Shown piece by piece: positions 7,054-12,375 of a stretch of DNA of 12,375 nt. Under the pieces are notes generated by a model that worked only from the letters and a program-made list of their open reading frames with translations, searched no databases and was not told where the DNA came from. Numbering within the stretch: the stretch's first letter is position 1; each line of letters starts with the position of its first letter. The position numbers and the translations under genes were made by a program. This DNA is from an uncultured Ruminococcus sp. (GTDB lineage: Bacteria; Bacillota; Clostridia; Oscillospirales; Acutalibacteraceae), in contig CADCOZ010000049.1 of the NCBI GenBank assembly GCA_902803125.1, positions 1 to 12,375 on the forward strand, in the 5' to 3' direction.

Positions 7054-7404
7054 ATGTTTCGTGCGGAACGGCTGAAAGAATATCTCATGACATATCAGCA
7101 GAGCAATATGACCGAGCGATGGCCTCAAGAACAGTTTAAGTGGGAGGCCGTCAAGTGGTTTCAGGATAACTGGGATGTGAACGCTTTGGATTTTGCAGAA
7201 ATGCTGAAGCGTTCCTTGGCTAAGACGCAGTCCCTGCTGGTATCTCAAAATAACTTTCCGAGAGGAATGATTGTCAAATTGGCAGAAGCCGCCCCCGAAG
7301 AGGTGCGGGCGATGTTCCGGAACCTGTTTGATGAGAGCAGGGACGTGTGGGAGAGAGTGGAGGCTTTCAAAAAGCAGGCCGACAATCTTCTGCTGTATTC
7401 ATAG
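7054..7404 (+). pseudogene. Truncated N-terminal part of a McrB-like AAA ATPase
   Basis: The 116-residue product has a good site (GAGGAGG shortly before the ATG) and reads like the N-terminal domain of large clostridial AAA/McrB-type restriction ATPases: FKWEAVKWFQDNWDV, DFAEMLKRSLAKTQSLL, FPRGMIVKLAEAAPEEVRAMFRNLFDE. That assignment is from memory of the family, not from a search. No Walker motifs are present because the frame ends at about the point where the family continues into a linker; after KKQADNLL only LYS and a TAG follow. Right at this point begins DNA belonging to an oppositely oriented mobile-element remnant, so the gene looks cut by a deletion or insertion. It could instead be a stand-alone small protein. 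It follows the hydrolase by 37 bases. Confidence 0.55.
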
Positions 7405-7494
7405 GTCACAAAGCCGTCCTTTACGGACAGCAGTTTCATGAATGTCATCATCATATTCACCGCCTTCGTACAGATTCGGGTCATCATGATTTTG
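7399..7494 (-). pseudogene. Broken tail beyond the zinc-ribbon stop codon
   Basis: After the TGA of the zinc-ribbon gene the same frame stays open for 31 codons to a TGA at 7399-7401 and is notably acidic (NHDDPNLYEGGEYDDD; 8 of its first 20 residues are Asp or Glu). A second frame opens from ATG 7487 (MKLLSVKDGFVTYEYS inside it) and would run into the antisense of the AAA fragment. One of these is probably a piece of a mobile-element gene cut near 7390; I cannot tell which. Confidence 0.3.
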
Positions 7495-7695
7495 TCAGCG
7501 GCGGGGTTCGCCGGTGTCCTGCGGACGGGTTCCGCAGAAACAATCGGATTTCCCGCAATCCATACACTGAAATAAAACGGAATATCTTGCGGTGCGAATC
7601 ACTTCGACCCGTACTTTTTTACTTCCGCAAAACGGACAGTCGCCGGTATGGCCGTCTTTTTCCCATGCAATCAGATTCTTTGTCCAGTTTATTAT
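7495..7695 (-). CDS. Small zinc-ribbon protein, apparent ATA start
   Basis: A 66-codon reading frame with Cys pairs CPFC (20-23) and CMDC (44-47) plus CFC (52-54), a zinc-ribbon arrangement, preceded by NWTKNLIAWEKDGHTGD. It directly follows the DUF4373 gene (stop TAA 7709-7711), and GGGGAGG stands right after that stop, so translation should start 6-9 bases further on. The only codons there are ATA ATA (7693-7695, 7690-7692); no ATG, GTG or TTG exists at a usable distance. Either ATA is used, or an ATG has mutated to ATA. The frame remains open upstream into the DUF4373 gene but that part is antisense-like and out of frame with it. Small zinc-ribbon genes of this kind accompany DUF4373 genes in clostridial mobile elements, as far as I recall; function unknown. 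Confidence 0.55.
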   Translation of the reverse strand: MINWTKNLIAWEKDGHTGDCPFCGSKKVRVEVIRTARYSVLFQCMDCGKSDCFCGTRPQDTGEPRR

Positions 7696-7708
7696 CGTAT
7701 ACCTCCCC

Positions 7709-8641
7709 TTATCCGCTGTCGTTTTCCGGTTCCGTTTCGTTTCCTTCGGCGAGTTCCTCAAACAGCCAATCACAGTCGCCCCATGGGTCTTCCTCATCCA
7801 GCACACTGGTGCTTTCGTACTCGGCAATATCGTAGGCCGGCTGAAAGCCTTTTGGCCTGCGATATTTTTTGTGGTCGTTGTCGCCCTGCACCCACCACTT
7901 CACCATACCGGCAGCGGCATTCAGAAACCGCTGTTTCTCCGGATTCGATTGCAGATAGGTCACCAGATGTTTCAAAGATTCCATTACATCCATGTCCGGG
8001 TAGGTGTGTGTGAGTTCGGTGTAAAAAGTTTCGTCAACACCAAATCCCCCGTTTCGGCAGGGGATTTCGATGTGGAACACACTTTCCGTTTCTTTCTTTT
8101 TGTTTTCTTTTCTTTCATTTTCTTTCCTTTCATTTTCTTTCCTTTGTGGCATTTCTGAAGCAGAAACGGGAGTTTCTGTAACAGAAACGGGGGGTTTTGC
8201 AGCAGAAATACGGTCGGAGGGTGTGTCCTGTACAGCCGCCTGCACATCACACGGGTCAAGCAGCCAATACTTGGTTTTATTGACCTTGTTTCTCGCAGTC
8301 ACTTCGGAGTAGCGTTGCTGGATACCAACAGAGGTGATGACAGACTGCCGCAGGAGGGCTTGGTCGAACAGCCCTATTTCCGCACAAAACTGCATCACTT
8401 GTAACACAAGGTCTTTTTTCTTTATCCACCGATTCCCGATTAGCCGGATAATCTGAGAAGCCAGCTTGTCTAAAGGAATTTCCAGATAATAACCGTTTTT
8501 ATACACCTGACAAAGCATCGCTTCGTAGATGCACAACCCCATCGGACCGTACTCATCGAGCAGATCCATGATTTTGTAATCGCTCCAAAAATCCACATCC
8601 AAAGGAAAGTAATCCAATCCTTTTTTGGCGGGTCTGGCCAT
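7709..8641 (-). CDS. DUF4373 (Lin1244/Lin1753-type) replication-associated protein
   Basis: A 310-residue protein starting MARPAKKGLDYFPLDVDFW, the hallmark opening of DUF4373 proteins found in phages and integrative elements of Firmicutes, usually next to replication genes (DnaD/DnaC types). Residues about 8-125 are this domain; 130-195 are a low-complexity linker (PVSVTETPVSASEM, then RKENERKENERKENKKKE); 200-310 are a C-terminal part with an acidic tail (ELAEGNETEPENDSG). AAGGAAG at 8649-8655 lies 7 bases before the ATG. The stop overlaps the leader site of the zinc-ribbon gene, so the two form one unit. No integrase, relaxase or attachment site is visible, so it is probably a stranded remnant. 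A role in replication initiation is inferred from family context. Confidence 0.85.
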   Translation of the reverse strand: MARPAKKGLDYFPLDVDFWSDYKIMDLLDEYGPMGLCIYEAMLCQVYKNGYYLEIPLDKLASQIIRLIGNRWIKKKDLVLQVMQFCAEIGLFDQALLRQSVITSVGIQQRYSEVTARNKVNKTKYWLLDPCDVQAAVQDTPSDRISAAKPPVSVTETPVSASEMPQRKENERKENERKENKKKETESVFHIEIPCRNGGFGVDETFYTELTHTYPDMDVMESLKHLVTYLQSNPEKQRFLNAAAGMVKWWVQGDNDHKKYRRPKGFQPAYDIAEYESTSVLDEEDPWGDCDWLFEELAEGNETEPENDSG

Positions 8642-8705
8642 GAGATCACTTCCTTTTTTGATGTTTGAAAAAAAGCTCTTTCACCTATCCCGCCCAAATC
8701 GGCAA

Positions 8706-8729
8706 AATTCGACCTCAAAAGGTCGAATT
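8706..8729. promoter_or_regulatory. Palindrome upstream of the DUF4373 gene
   Basis: A perfect 9-bp inverted repeat AATTCGACC / GGTCGAATT with a six-base spacer TCAAAA, 65 bases before the DUF4373 start. On the minus strand it is followed by a short TTTT, so an RNA hairpin is possible, but as DNA it looks like a repressor operator. A weak promoter-like pair on the minus strand lies just upstream (TTGATG, then TACATA 19 bases later). Confidence 0.5.
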
Positions 8730-8889
8730 ATGTAAAACTTTTCACAAAAGAATCATCAACGGTGCCGGGTGTTTTTTGCTTGACTGTTAAGTTGGCCGCC
8801 GCCCGTTGTGTGGACAGCCAATGAAGGGCATCGTTCACTTTGTATCATAGCATTCCGGACAGAGTCTGTCAATGGAGAAACCTCTCCCG

Positions 8890-8995
8890 CACGGAAATCA
8901 TTTTTGTTCCGTCAGCCACCGGGGGAAAACCCTTTTCTGGCGGAAAAAGGGTTTTCCCCCGCACCCCCTTTCCTAAAACCGCTGAGTTTTGCCTG
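8890..8995 (+). repeat. Dispersed hairpin repeat, copy D
   Basis: Shares CACGGAAATC, TTGTTCCGTCAGCCAC and the loop CTGGCG with copy B, with a perfect 17-bp stem (8920-8936 / 8945-8961) whose bases differ from copy B on both arms, i.e. compensating changes. It ends in AAAACCGCTGAGTTTTGCC. Together with a partial module at about 9071-9096 (CCCGAAATTCGCTAATTTTGGCC) and the palindrome at 8706 it is all I see in the gene-free stretch 8642-9177. Confidence 0.85.
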
Positions 8996-9070
8996 CCGAA
9001 AAGCTGTCTGAAAAGCCGTTTGACTCAAAACAATAAACCGAAATTTGGAAAATTGATTTCCGTATTCCTC

Positions 9071-9096
9071 CCGAAATTCGCTAATTTTGGCCTGCA
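9071..9096 (+). repeat. Partial dispersed-repeat module E
   Basis: CCCGAAATTCGCTAATTTTGG matches the 3' module of copy B (4128-4147) with one or two changes, but here no hairpin core precedes it. Confidence 0.6.
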
Positions 9097-9177
9097 CAAG
9101 TCGGGCATTCAAATAGATAACATTTCCCTTCGATAACCGGCGGCCTCCAAGATATTTTGTGAGATGAGAAAAAATAG

Positions 9178-9206
9178 TTGACAAAACCCAAACACGGTGT
9201 TATACT
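9178..9206 (+). promoter_or_regulatory. Sigma-A promoter of the ABC exporter operon
   Basis: A consensus TTGACA (9178-9183), a 17-base spacer and TATACT (9201-9206). The start point would be near 9213, giving a leader of about 430 bases before the first structural gene. Confidence 0.9.
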
Positions 9207-9262
9207 GTCCATACACTGTTCTTTGTATCAGCGGACAATAAACGGAAAGGAGCATGAATTAG

Positions 9263-9304
9263 ATGATGAAAATAAAGATGCACCGCAAGGCGGTTTTCGG
9301 CTAA
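9263..9304 (+). CDS. Leader peptide MMKIKMHRKAVFG
   Basis: A 13-codon frame (ATG 9263 to TAA 9302-9304) placed 10 bases after AAAGGAG (9246-9252), about 50 bases into the transcript. A nearer ATG at 9254 is only 1 base from that site and is followed at once by TAG. The peptide is basic (Lys, His, Arg). Codons 6 to 11 lie within RNA that can pair in two ways, which is the layout of a ribosome-sensing leader peptide. No homolog search was possible; translation is inferred from the site and position. Confidence 0.6.
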   Translation: MMKIKMHRKAVFG

Positions 9305-9360
9305 TTGAATATTGGCACCCTCACAGAAATCTCATTGTTGGGTCTGTATGGGGCGGTGCC
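9280..9360 (+). promoter_or_regulatory. Leader RNA with mutually exclusive stems
   Basis: Segment 1 GCACCGC (9280-9286, inside the leader peptide) can pair with segment 2: ACCGC/GCGGT, 9282-9286 with 9290-9294. Segment 3 GGCACC (9314-9319) pairs with segment 4 GGTGCC (9355-9360), with an inner stem ACAGA/TCTGT (9323-9327 / 9343-9347). Segment 1 can instead pair over 7 perfect bases with segment 4 (GCGGTGC, 9353-9359). Ribosome position on the leader peptide would choose between them. Confidence 0.6.
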
Positions 9361-9397
9361 GCTTAAAGGAACCTTTCGTGATTTTTGACTGCTGTAA

Positions 9398-9425
9398 GCA
9401 CACTCAGAAAGGGTGTGTATTTTTT
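9398..9425 (+). terminator. First leader terminator of the exporter operon
   Basis: An 8-bp stem (9398-9405 / 9411-9418, with two G-T pairs), loop AGAAA, then a T-rich run ending in six T. CCTTTC at 9372-9377 can pair with GAAAGG at 9407-9412, which would break this stem, so an antiterminator exists. Confidence 0.7.
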
Positions 9426-9435
9426 ATGCTTTTTT

Positions 9436-9477
9436 GGCCGCAGAAATCCCCGCAGGGTTGTTTTCTGCGGCCTTTTT
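9436..9477 (+). terminator. Second, strong leader terminator
   Basis: A perfect 11-bp stem GGCCGCAGAAA (9436-9446) / TTTCTGCGGCC (9462-9472) followed by five T (9473-9477). It lies between the promoter and the exporter genes, about 165 bases before the ATPase start, so expression requires read-through. Confidence 0.9.
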
Positions 9478-9488
9478 GTACCCATTTG

Positions 9489-9600
9489 CAGATGGAAATA
9501 GATGGAAATACCTGTCCATCTGTCAATGAGCCGTCAAGGACTTATGGTGTGGGGATTCTGCACGGATAACCGCTTGAAGCCGTGCCTTTGCGTGACACGG
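9489..9600 (+). promoter_or_regulatory. Further hairpins between terminator and ATPase gene
   Basis: CAGATGGA (9489-9496) pairs with TCCATCTG (9515-9522); the ten bases GATGGAAATA are directly repeated (9491-9500, 9501-9510), so two registers compete. GCACGG (9560-9565) pairs with CCGTGC (9580-9585), while CCGTG (9580-9584) can pair with CACGG (9596-9600). I see no convincing second promoter here. Confidence 0.45.
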
Positions 9601-9643
9601 CCAAGTGAAGAAGAAAAAGAAAAGAGAGGAAGAAAAGAAGAAG

Positions 9644-10669
9644 ATGAATACTGAATTAAAAATGATTACGGTTGACAAACTCAGGAAGGAATTCAAAAAA
9701 ACGGTGAAGGAACCGGGGCTGAAAGGCAGTATAAAATCGCTGTTCAGACCAAAAACCGAAAAGGTAATAGCGGTGCAGGATATCAGCTTTGAGGTAGGGC
9801 AGGGAGAAATTCTCGGTTTTATCGGACCCAATGGAGCCGGCAAAAGCACCGTTATTAAGATGCTGACGGGCATTTTGACCCCAACGGCGGGAAGCTGTAC
9901 CATCAACGGCAAAAACCCGACACAGAACAGAAGAAGCTATGTCAAGGAGATAGGCGTTGTGTTCGGACAGAGAACACAGCTGTGGTGGGACTTGCCGCTG
10001 CGGGAAACGTACAGTGTCCTGAAAGAAATCTATGAAGTGCCGGAGGACAGCTATAAAAAGCGAATGGACTTTTTGACAGAGGTGCTGGAGCTGGATCGGT
10101 TTATTACCAGTCCGGTGCGGACGCTTTCGCTCGGTCAGCGTATGAGAGCCGATATAGCCGCCTCGCTGCTGCACAGCCCGAAGGTACTCTTTTTAGATGA
10201 GCCGACCATCGGACTGGATGTGGTGGTGAAGGAAAATATCCGTCGGGCGATTGAACACATCAACCGTCAGGAACAAACCACTGTTATTCTCACCACCCAT
10301 GATTTAGCGGATATTGAACAGCTGTCGAAGCGGATTGTGATGATTGATAAGGGCGTGAAGGTGTTTGACGGCACGATTGCTTCCCTGAAACAGCAGTACG
10401 GACAGATTCGGGAAATGTCTTTTGAAGCAGATTCACCGAAGGCCGCCGCTGTGCTGAACTATGCCGAACATTTCGGCTTGAGTGAGGATAATTTTTCGGT
10501 GGAGGCAGAAGGCAAATCCGTGAAGGTGCGGTTCAATAGTGCCGCCGTACCCGTTTCGGAAATGCTGTCCTATACATTGGGAAAGATCAGTGTCAGTGAT
10601 ATCAGCGTGAAAGATGCCGATATAGAGGAGATTATCCGCCGACTCTATGAACAGGGGGTGGAAGAATGA
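9644..10669 (+). CDS. ABC exporter ATPase (COG4586 type)
   Basis: A 341-residue cytosolic ATPase that would drive two ABC-2 permeases encoded next. It has Walker A GPNGAGKST (61-69), the family phrase FGQRTQLWWDLP at the Q loop (108-118), signature LSLGQ (161-165), Walker B VLFLDEPTIGLD (181-192) and switch His219. The N-terminal KTVKEPGLKGSIKSLFRPK insertion and QRTQLWWDLP are marks of COG4586 (uncharacterised ABC-2 exporter ATPases), distinct from plain DrrA. A C-terminal domain of about 90 residues follows. I start at ATG 9644, preceded by a purine-rich tract with AGAGAGGA; a GTG at 9605 is in frame but lacks a site. The stop overlaps the permease start by 4 bases. Substrate unknown; related systems export drugs, lipids or peptides. 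Confidence 0.9.
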   Translation: MNTELKMITVDKLRKEFKKTVKEPGLKGSIKSLFRPKTEKVIAVQDISFEVGQGEILGFIGPNGAGKSTVIKMLTGILTPTAGSCTINGKNPTQNRRSYVKEIGVVFGQRTQLWWDLPLRETYSVLKEIYEVPEDSYKKRMDFLTEVLELDRFITSPVRTLSLGQRMRADIAASLLHSPKVLFLDEPTIGLDVVVKENIRRAIEHINRQEQTTVILTTHDLADIEQLSKRIVMIDKGVKVFDGTIASLKQQYGQIREMSFEADSPKAAAVLNYAEHFGLSEDNFSVEAEGKSVKVRFNSAAVPVSEMLSYTLGKISVSDISVKDADIEEIIRRLYEQGVEE

Positions 10670-11484
10670 AAAAAAGGTTAAGAATTTACTGGCCGTTTGT
10701 GAACGCCGGCCTTCAGGAAGTGGCAAGCTATCGTGTGAACTGGATATTCTTCATGCTTGGGGAAGCCCTTTCCTGTGTGGTGATGTATTTCATCTGGTCG
10801 GCTGTTTACCATTCGGGGGGCGGTGGCGTGATGAACGGCTTCACCATGTCGCAGATGATTGTCTATCTGGTCATGATATTCCTGACAAGGACACTGATTG
10901 ACAGTGATGTTTCATTTACGGTGGGAGAAGAAATCCGTGACGGCTCGATTATCATGAGAATGCTCAAGCCGGTGAGTTACAATGCTACGTTTTTGTTCCA
11001 CGAACTGGGCGGCAAACTGCCAACGACCATCGCTTTGTCCGGGCCGATGATCATCGCAGTTGAAATTATCCGCACGGTATTGGACGGTACGTTTCAGTTC
11101 AGCGTGGGAAGTCTTTTGCTGTATATCGTCAGCTGTGTGCTGGCGTATTTGATCAATTTTTATTTTAATATTTGTTTCGGGTTTGCCGCTTTCGTCATTA
11201 AGTACCTTTGGGGAGCGAATATGATGAAAAATGTACTGGTCGGCTTTTTTTCAGGAGCGGTTATTCCGCTTTCGTTTCTGCCGGAGTGGTTGGAAAGAGT
11301 GTTTCTGTTTCTGCCGTTTGCCTCGCTGAATTATACCCCTGTCATGATTTACATGGGGCAGTATGCAGGGGCAGAAATTGTATATTTCATGGGTTTGCAG
11401 GTATTCTGGGTATTGTTCTTCTGCGGACTGTCCAAACTCCTCTGGAAAGTATCGGTCAAGCGGCTTACGGTGCAAGGAGGCTGA
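10666..11484 (+). CDS. ABC-2 permease 1 (COG4587 / DUF990 type)
   Basis: A 272-residue integral membrane protein with about six hydrophobic segments: roughly 24-48, 62-78, 119-138, 147-182 (two), 188-204 and 238-260. The motif EEIRDGSIIMRMLKPVSY (88-105) is the conserved cytosolic loop after the second segment of this permease family and probably contacts the ATPase. The ATGA overlap with the ATPase gene shows translational coupling. With the next gene it should form a heterodimeric membrane part. The pairing of one COG4586 ATPase with two different permeases is the usual arrangement of this family. Confidence 0.88.
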   Translation: MKKRLRIYWPFVNAGLQEVASYRVNWIFFMLGEALSCVVMYFIWSAVYHSGGGGVMNGFTMSQMIVYLVMIFLTRTLIDSDVSFTVGEEIRDGSIIMRMLKPVSYNATFLFHELGGKLPTTIALSGPMIIAVEIIRTVLDGTFQFSVGSLLLYIVSCVLAYLINFYFNICFGFAAFVIKYLWGANMMKNVLVGFFSGAVIPLSFLPEWLERVFLFLPFASLNYTPVMIYMGQYAGAEIVYFMGLQVFWVLFFCGLSKLLWKVSVKRLTVQGG

Positions 11485-11489
11485 TGAAT

Positions 11490-12290
11490 ATGAAAACAAT
11501 CAGAAGAATGTTTCGGATACACCGTATCTTTCTGGTGCAGGAATTGAAGCGGATGATGGAATACAAAGGGGATTTTGTGGTAGGCATTATTGGCTTTTTG
11601 CTGATTCAGCTGTCGAATTTGCTGTTTTTGTGGATCATCTTCAGTCAAATTCCGGATTTAGAGGGATGGAGTATCAGCGAAATTATATTTATCTATGGGT
11701 TGTCGCTGATTCCCAAAGGGATTGACCACTTTTTCTTTGACAATCTTTGGTCTATCGGATATTTCATTGTCCGCAAGGGCGATTTCGACAAGTACCTGAC
11801 ACGGCCTGTCAACACGCTGTTTCATGTGCTGGTGGAGAAAATCCAAATTGATGCGTTAGGCGAACTGATCATGGGCATTGTGCTGGTGTGCAGTTCTGTG
11901 GCCGGTCTTCAGGTGGAGTGGGATGCCTTCAGGATTATTGGTATGATATTGATTATTCCGTTTATCACCCTGATTTTTACCGGTATCAAGACCATCACGG
12001 CGGCCATAGCTTTTTGGACAAAGCGAAGCGGAAATGTTATTTATATGTTTTATATGTTCAATGATTTTGCCAAATATCCGGCTACCATTTACAGCCGTTG
12101 GGTGCAGAATATCATTACTTATATTATTCCGTTTGCCTTGACTTCTTATTTTCCGGCCCTTTTTATTCTCAAAGGCGAAAATCCCCTTTTTAATTTAGGA
12201 ATGCCCGTTTTAGCTTCTCTTGTCCTCATGACAGCCGGTATCCTCGTCTGGAACAAAGGCCTCAAAGCCTACGAAAGTGCCGGCAGCTGA
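11490..12290 (+). CDS. ABC-2 permease 2 (COG3694 type)
   Basis: A 266-residue membrane protein with hydrophobic segments near 27-51, 60-80, 110-135, 145-170, 195-225 and 232-255, and the cytosolic-loop motif VRKGDFDKYLTRPVN that parallels the GSIIMRMLKPVSY loop of permease 1. AAGGAGG at 11474-11480 is 9 bases before the ATG at 11490; another ATG at 11484 overlaps the previous stop codon but would leave only 3 bases, so I prefer 11490. It is the last gene of the exporter operon, and its TGA stop is directly followed by the terminal repeat. The first ten residues are basic (KTIRRMFRIHR), fitting a cytosolic N terminus. Confidence 0.88.
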   Translation: MKTIRRMFRIHRIFLVQELKRMMEYKGDFVVGIIGFLLIQLSNLLFLWIIFSQIPDLEGWSISEIIFIYGLSLIPKGIDHFFFDNLWSIGYFIVRKGDFDKYLTRPVNTLFHVLVEKIQIDALGELIMGIVLVCSSVAGLQVEWDAFRIIGMILIIPFITLIFTGIKTITAAIAFWTKRSGNVIYMFYMFNDFAKYPATIYSRWVQNIITYIIPFALTSYFPALFILKGENPLFNLGMPVLASLVLMTAGILVWNKGLKAYESAGS

Positions 12291-12374
12291 TGTTGGAGGG
12301 CTTTGCCCTCCAAACCTCCCACCAGGGGCTTTGCCCCTGGACCCCACCAAGGGCTCTGCCCTTGGAACCCGTTG
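12290..12374 (+). repeat. Triple-hairpin repeat, right copy
   Basis: Exact inverted copy of 1-85. It begins at the final A of the permease 2 stop codon (TGA), with hairpins of the same three stems in the same order relative to the gene end. No other terminator follows the exporter operon within the window, so the repeat may serve as its 3' end. Confidence 0.93.
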
Positions 12375-12375
12375 G

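Noticed and set aside
8085..8220. Short tandem repeats and GTTTCTG-TAA-CAGAAAC palindrome, considered as a CRISPR or recombination site.
   Set aside because: They lie within the DUF4373 coding frame and encode its known type of low-complexity linker (SVTE/SASE and RKENE repeats).
9178..9366. 62-codon frame starting in the leader of the exporter.
   Set aside because: Its start codon is the TTG of the promoter -35 box, upstream of the transcription start, and it has no ribosome site.
9207..9480. A known riboswitch class or T-box in the exporter leader.
   Set aside because: I see no T-box (TGGNACC) sequence or recognisable riboswitch core; a leader peptide with alternative stems explains the layout better.
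9523..10174. Minus-strand frames opposite the start of the exporter ATPase.
   Set aside because: They are antisense to the ATPase motifs and rich in runs derived from the purine tract.
1..12375. The whole window as a composite transposon bounded by 85-bp inverted repeats.
   Set aside because: Housekeeping and sporulation genes lie inside, no transposase is present, and the ends coincide with the window ends as expected of an assembly break at a common repeat.

Overview
The window looks like a piece of a spore-forming, low-to-mid GC Firmicute of class Clostridia, probably an Oscillospiraceae/Ruminococcaceae relative. Reasons: a complete spoIIAA-spoIIAB-sigF sporulation operon, AGGAGG-type ribosome binding sites, TTGACA/TATAAT promoters, intrinsic terminators, MtaB and ABC-F housekeeping genes, and a DUF4373-type mobile-element gene. 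The species call is inference. Both ends of the window are the same 85-bp repeat in inverted orientation, so the piece may simply be an assembly contig that broke at repeats.

Layout. 85-1374 (-): mtaB, tRNA methylthiotransferase. 1492-1908 (+): a strong promoter, a small HPr-like gene lacking the phosphorylatable histidine, and a terminator; its promoter is back to back with that of mtaB. 2042-3976 (-): a two-domain ABC-F ATPase with its own promoter. 4318-5729 (+): the overlapping forespore operon spoIIAA, spoIIAB, sigF, closed by a terminator. 6048-7016 (+): promoter and a TTG-started alpha/beta hydrolase, followed by a truncated N-terminal piece of what looks like a McrB-type AAA ATPase. 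7399-8641 (-): mobile-element remnant with a DUF4373 replication-type protein, a small zinc-ribbon gene without a normal start codon, and a broken tail. 8642-9177: no gene; an operator-like palindrome and dispersed repeats. 9178-12290 (+): promoter, leader peptide, alternative RNA hairpins, two intrinsic terminators, then an ATPase and two permeases of an ABC-2 exporter (COG4586/COG4587/COG3694 type) as one overlapping operon.

How parts work together. In the spoIIA operon, SpoIIAA releases sigma-F from SpoIIAB in the forespore. In the exporter operon one ATPase pairs with two different permeases, and the long leader with a 13-residue peptide, mutually exclusive stems and two terminators strongly suggests translation-coupled attenuation, as seen for drug-inducible resistance genes. 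This leader is the best candidate for an undescribed regulatory system here.

The intergenic spaces carry two repeat families: the terminal three-hairpin repeat, which in both copies begins at the last base of a stop codon and in the same orientation relative to the gene, and a family of perfect 17-19 bp stem hairpins (about 1919-2024, 4049-4190, 5838-6029, 8890-8995) associated with an AATGAAT heptamer tract.
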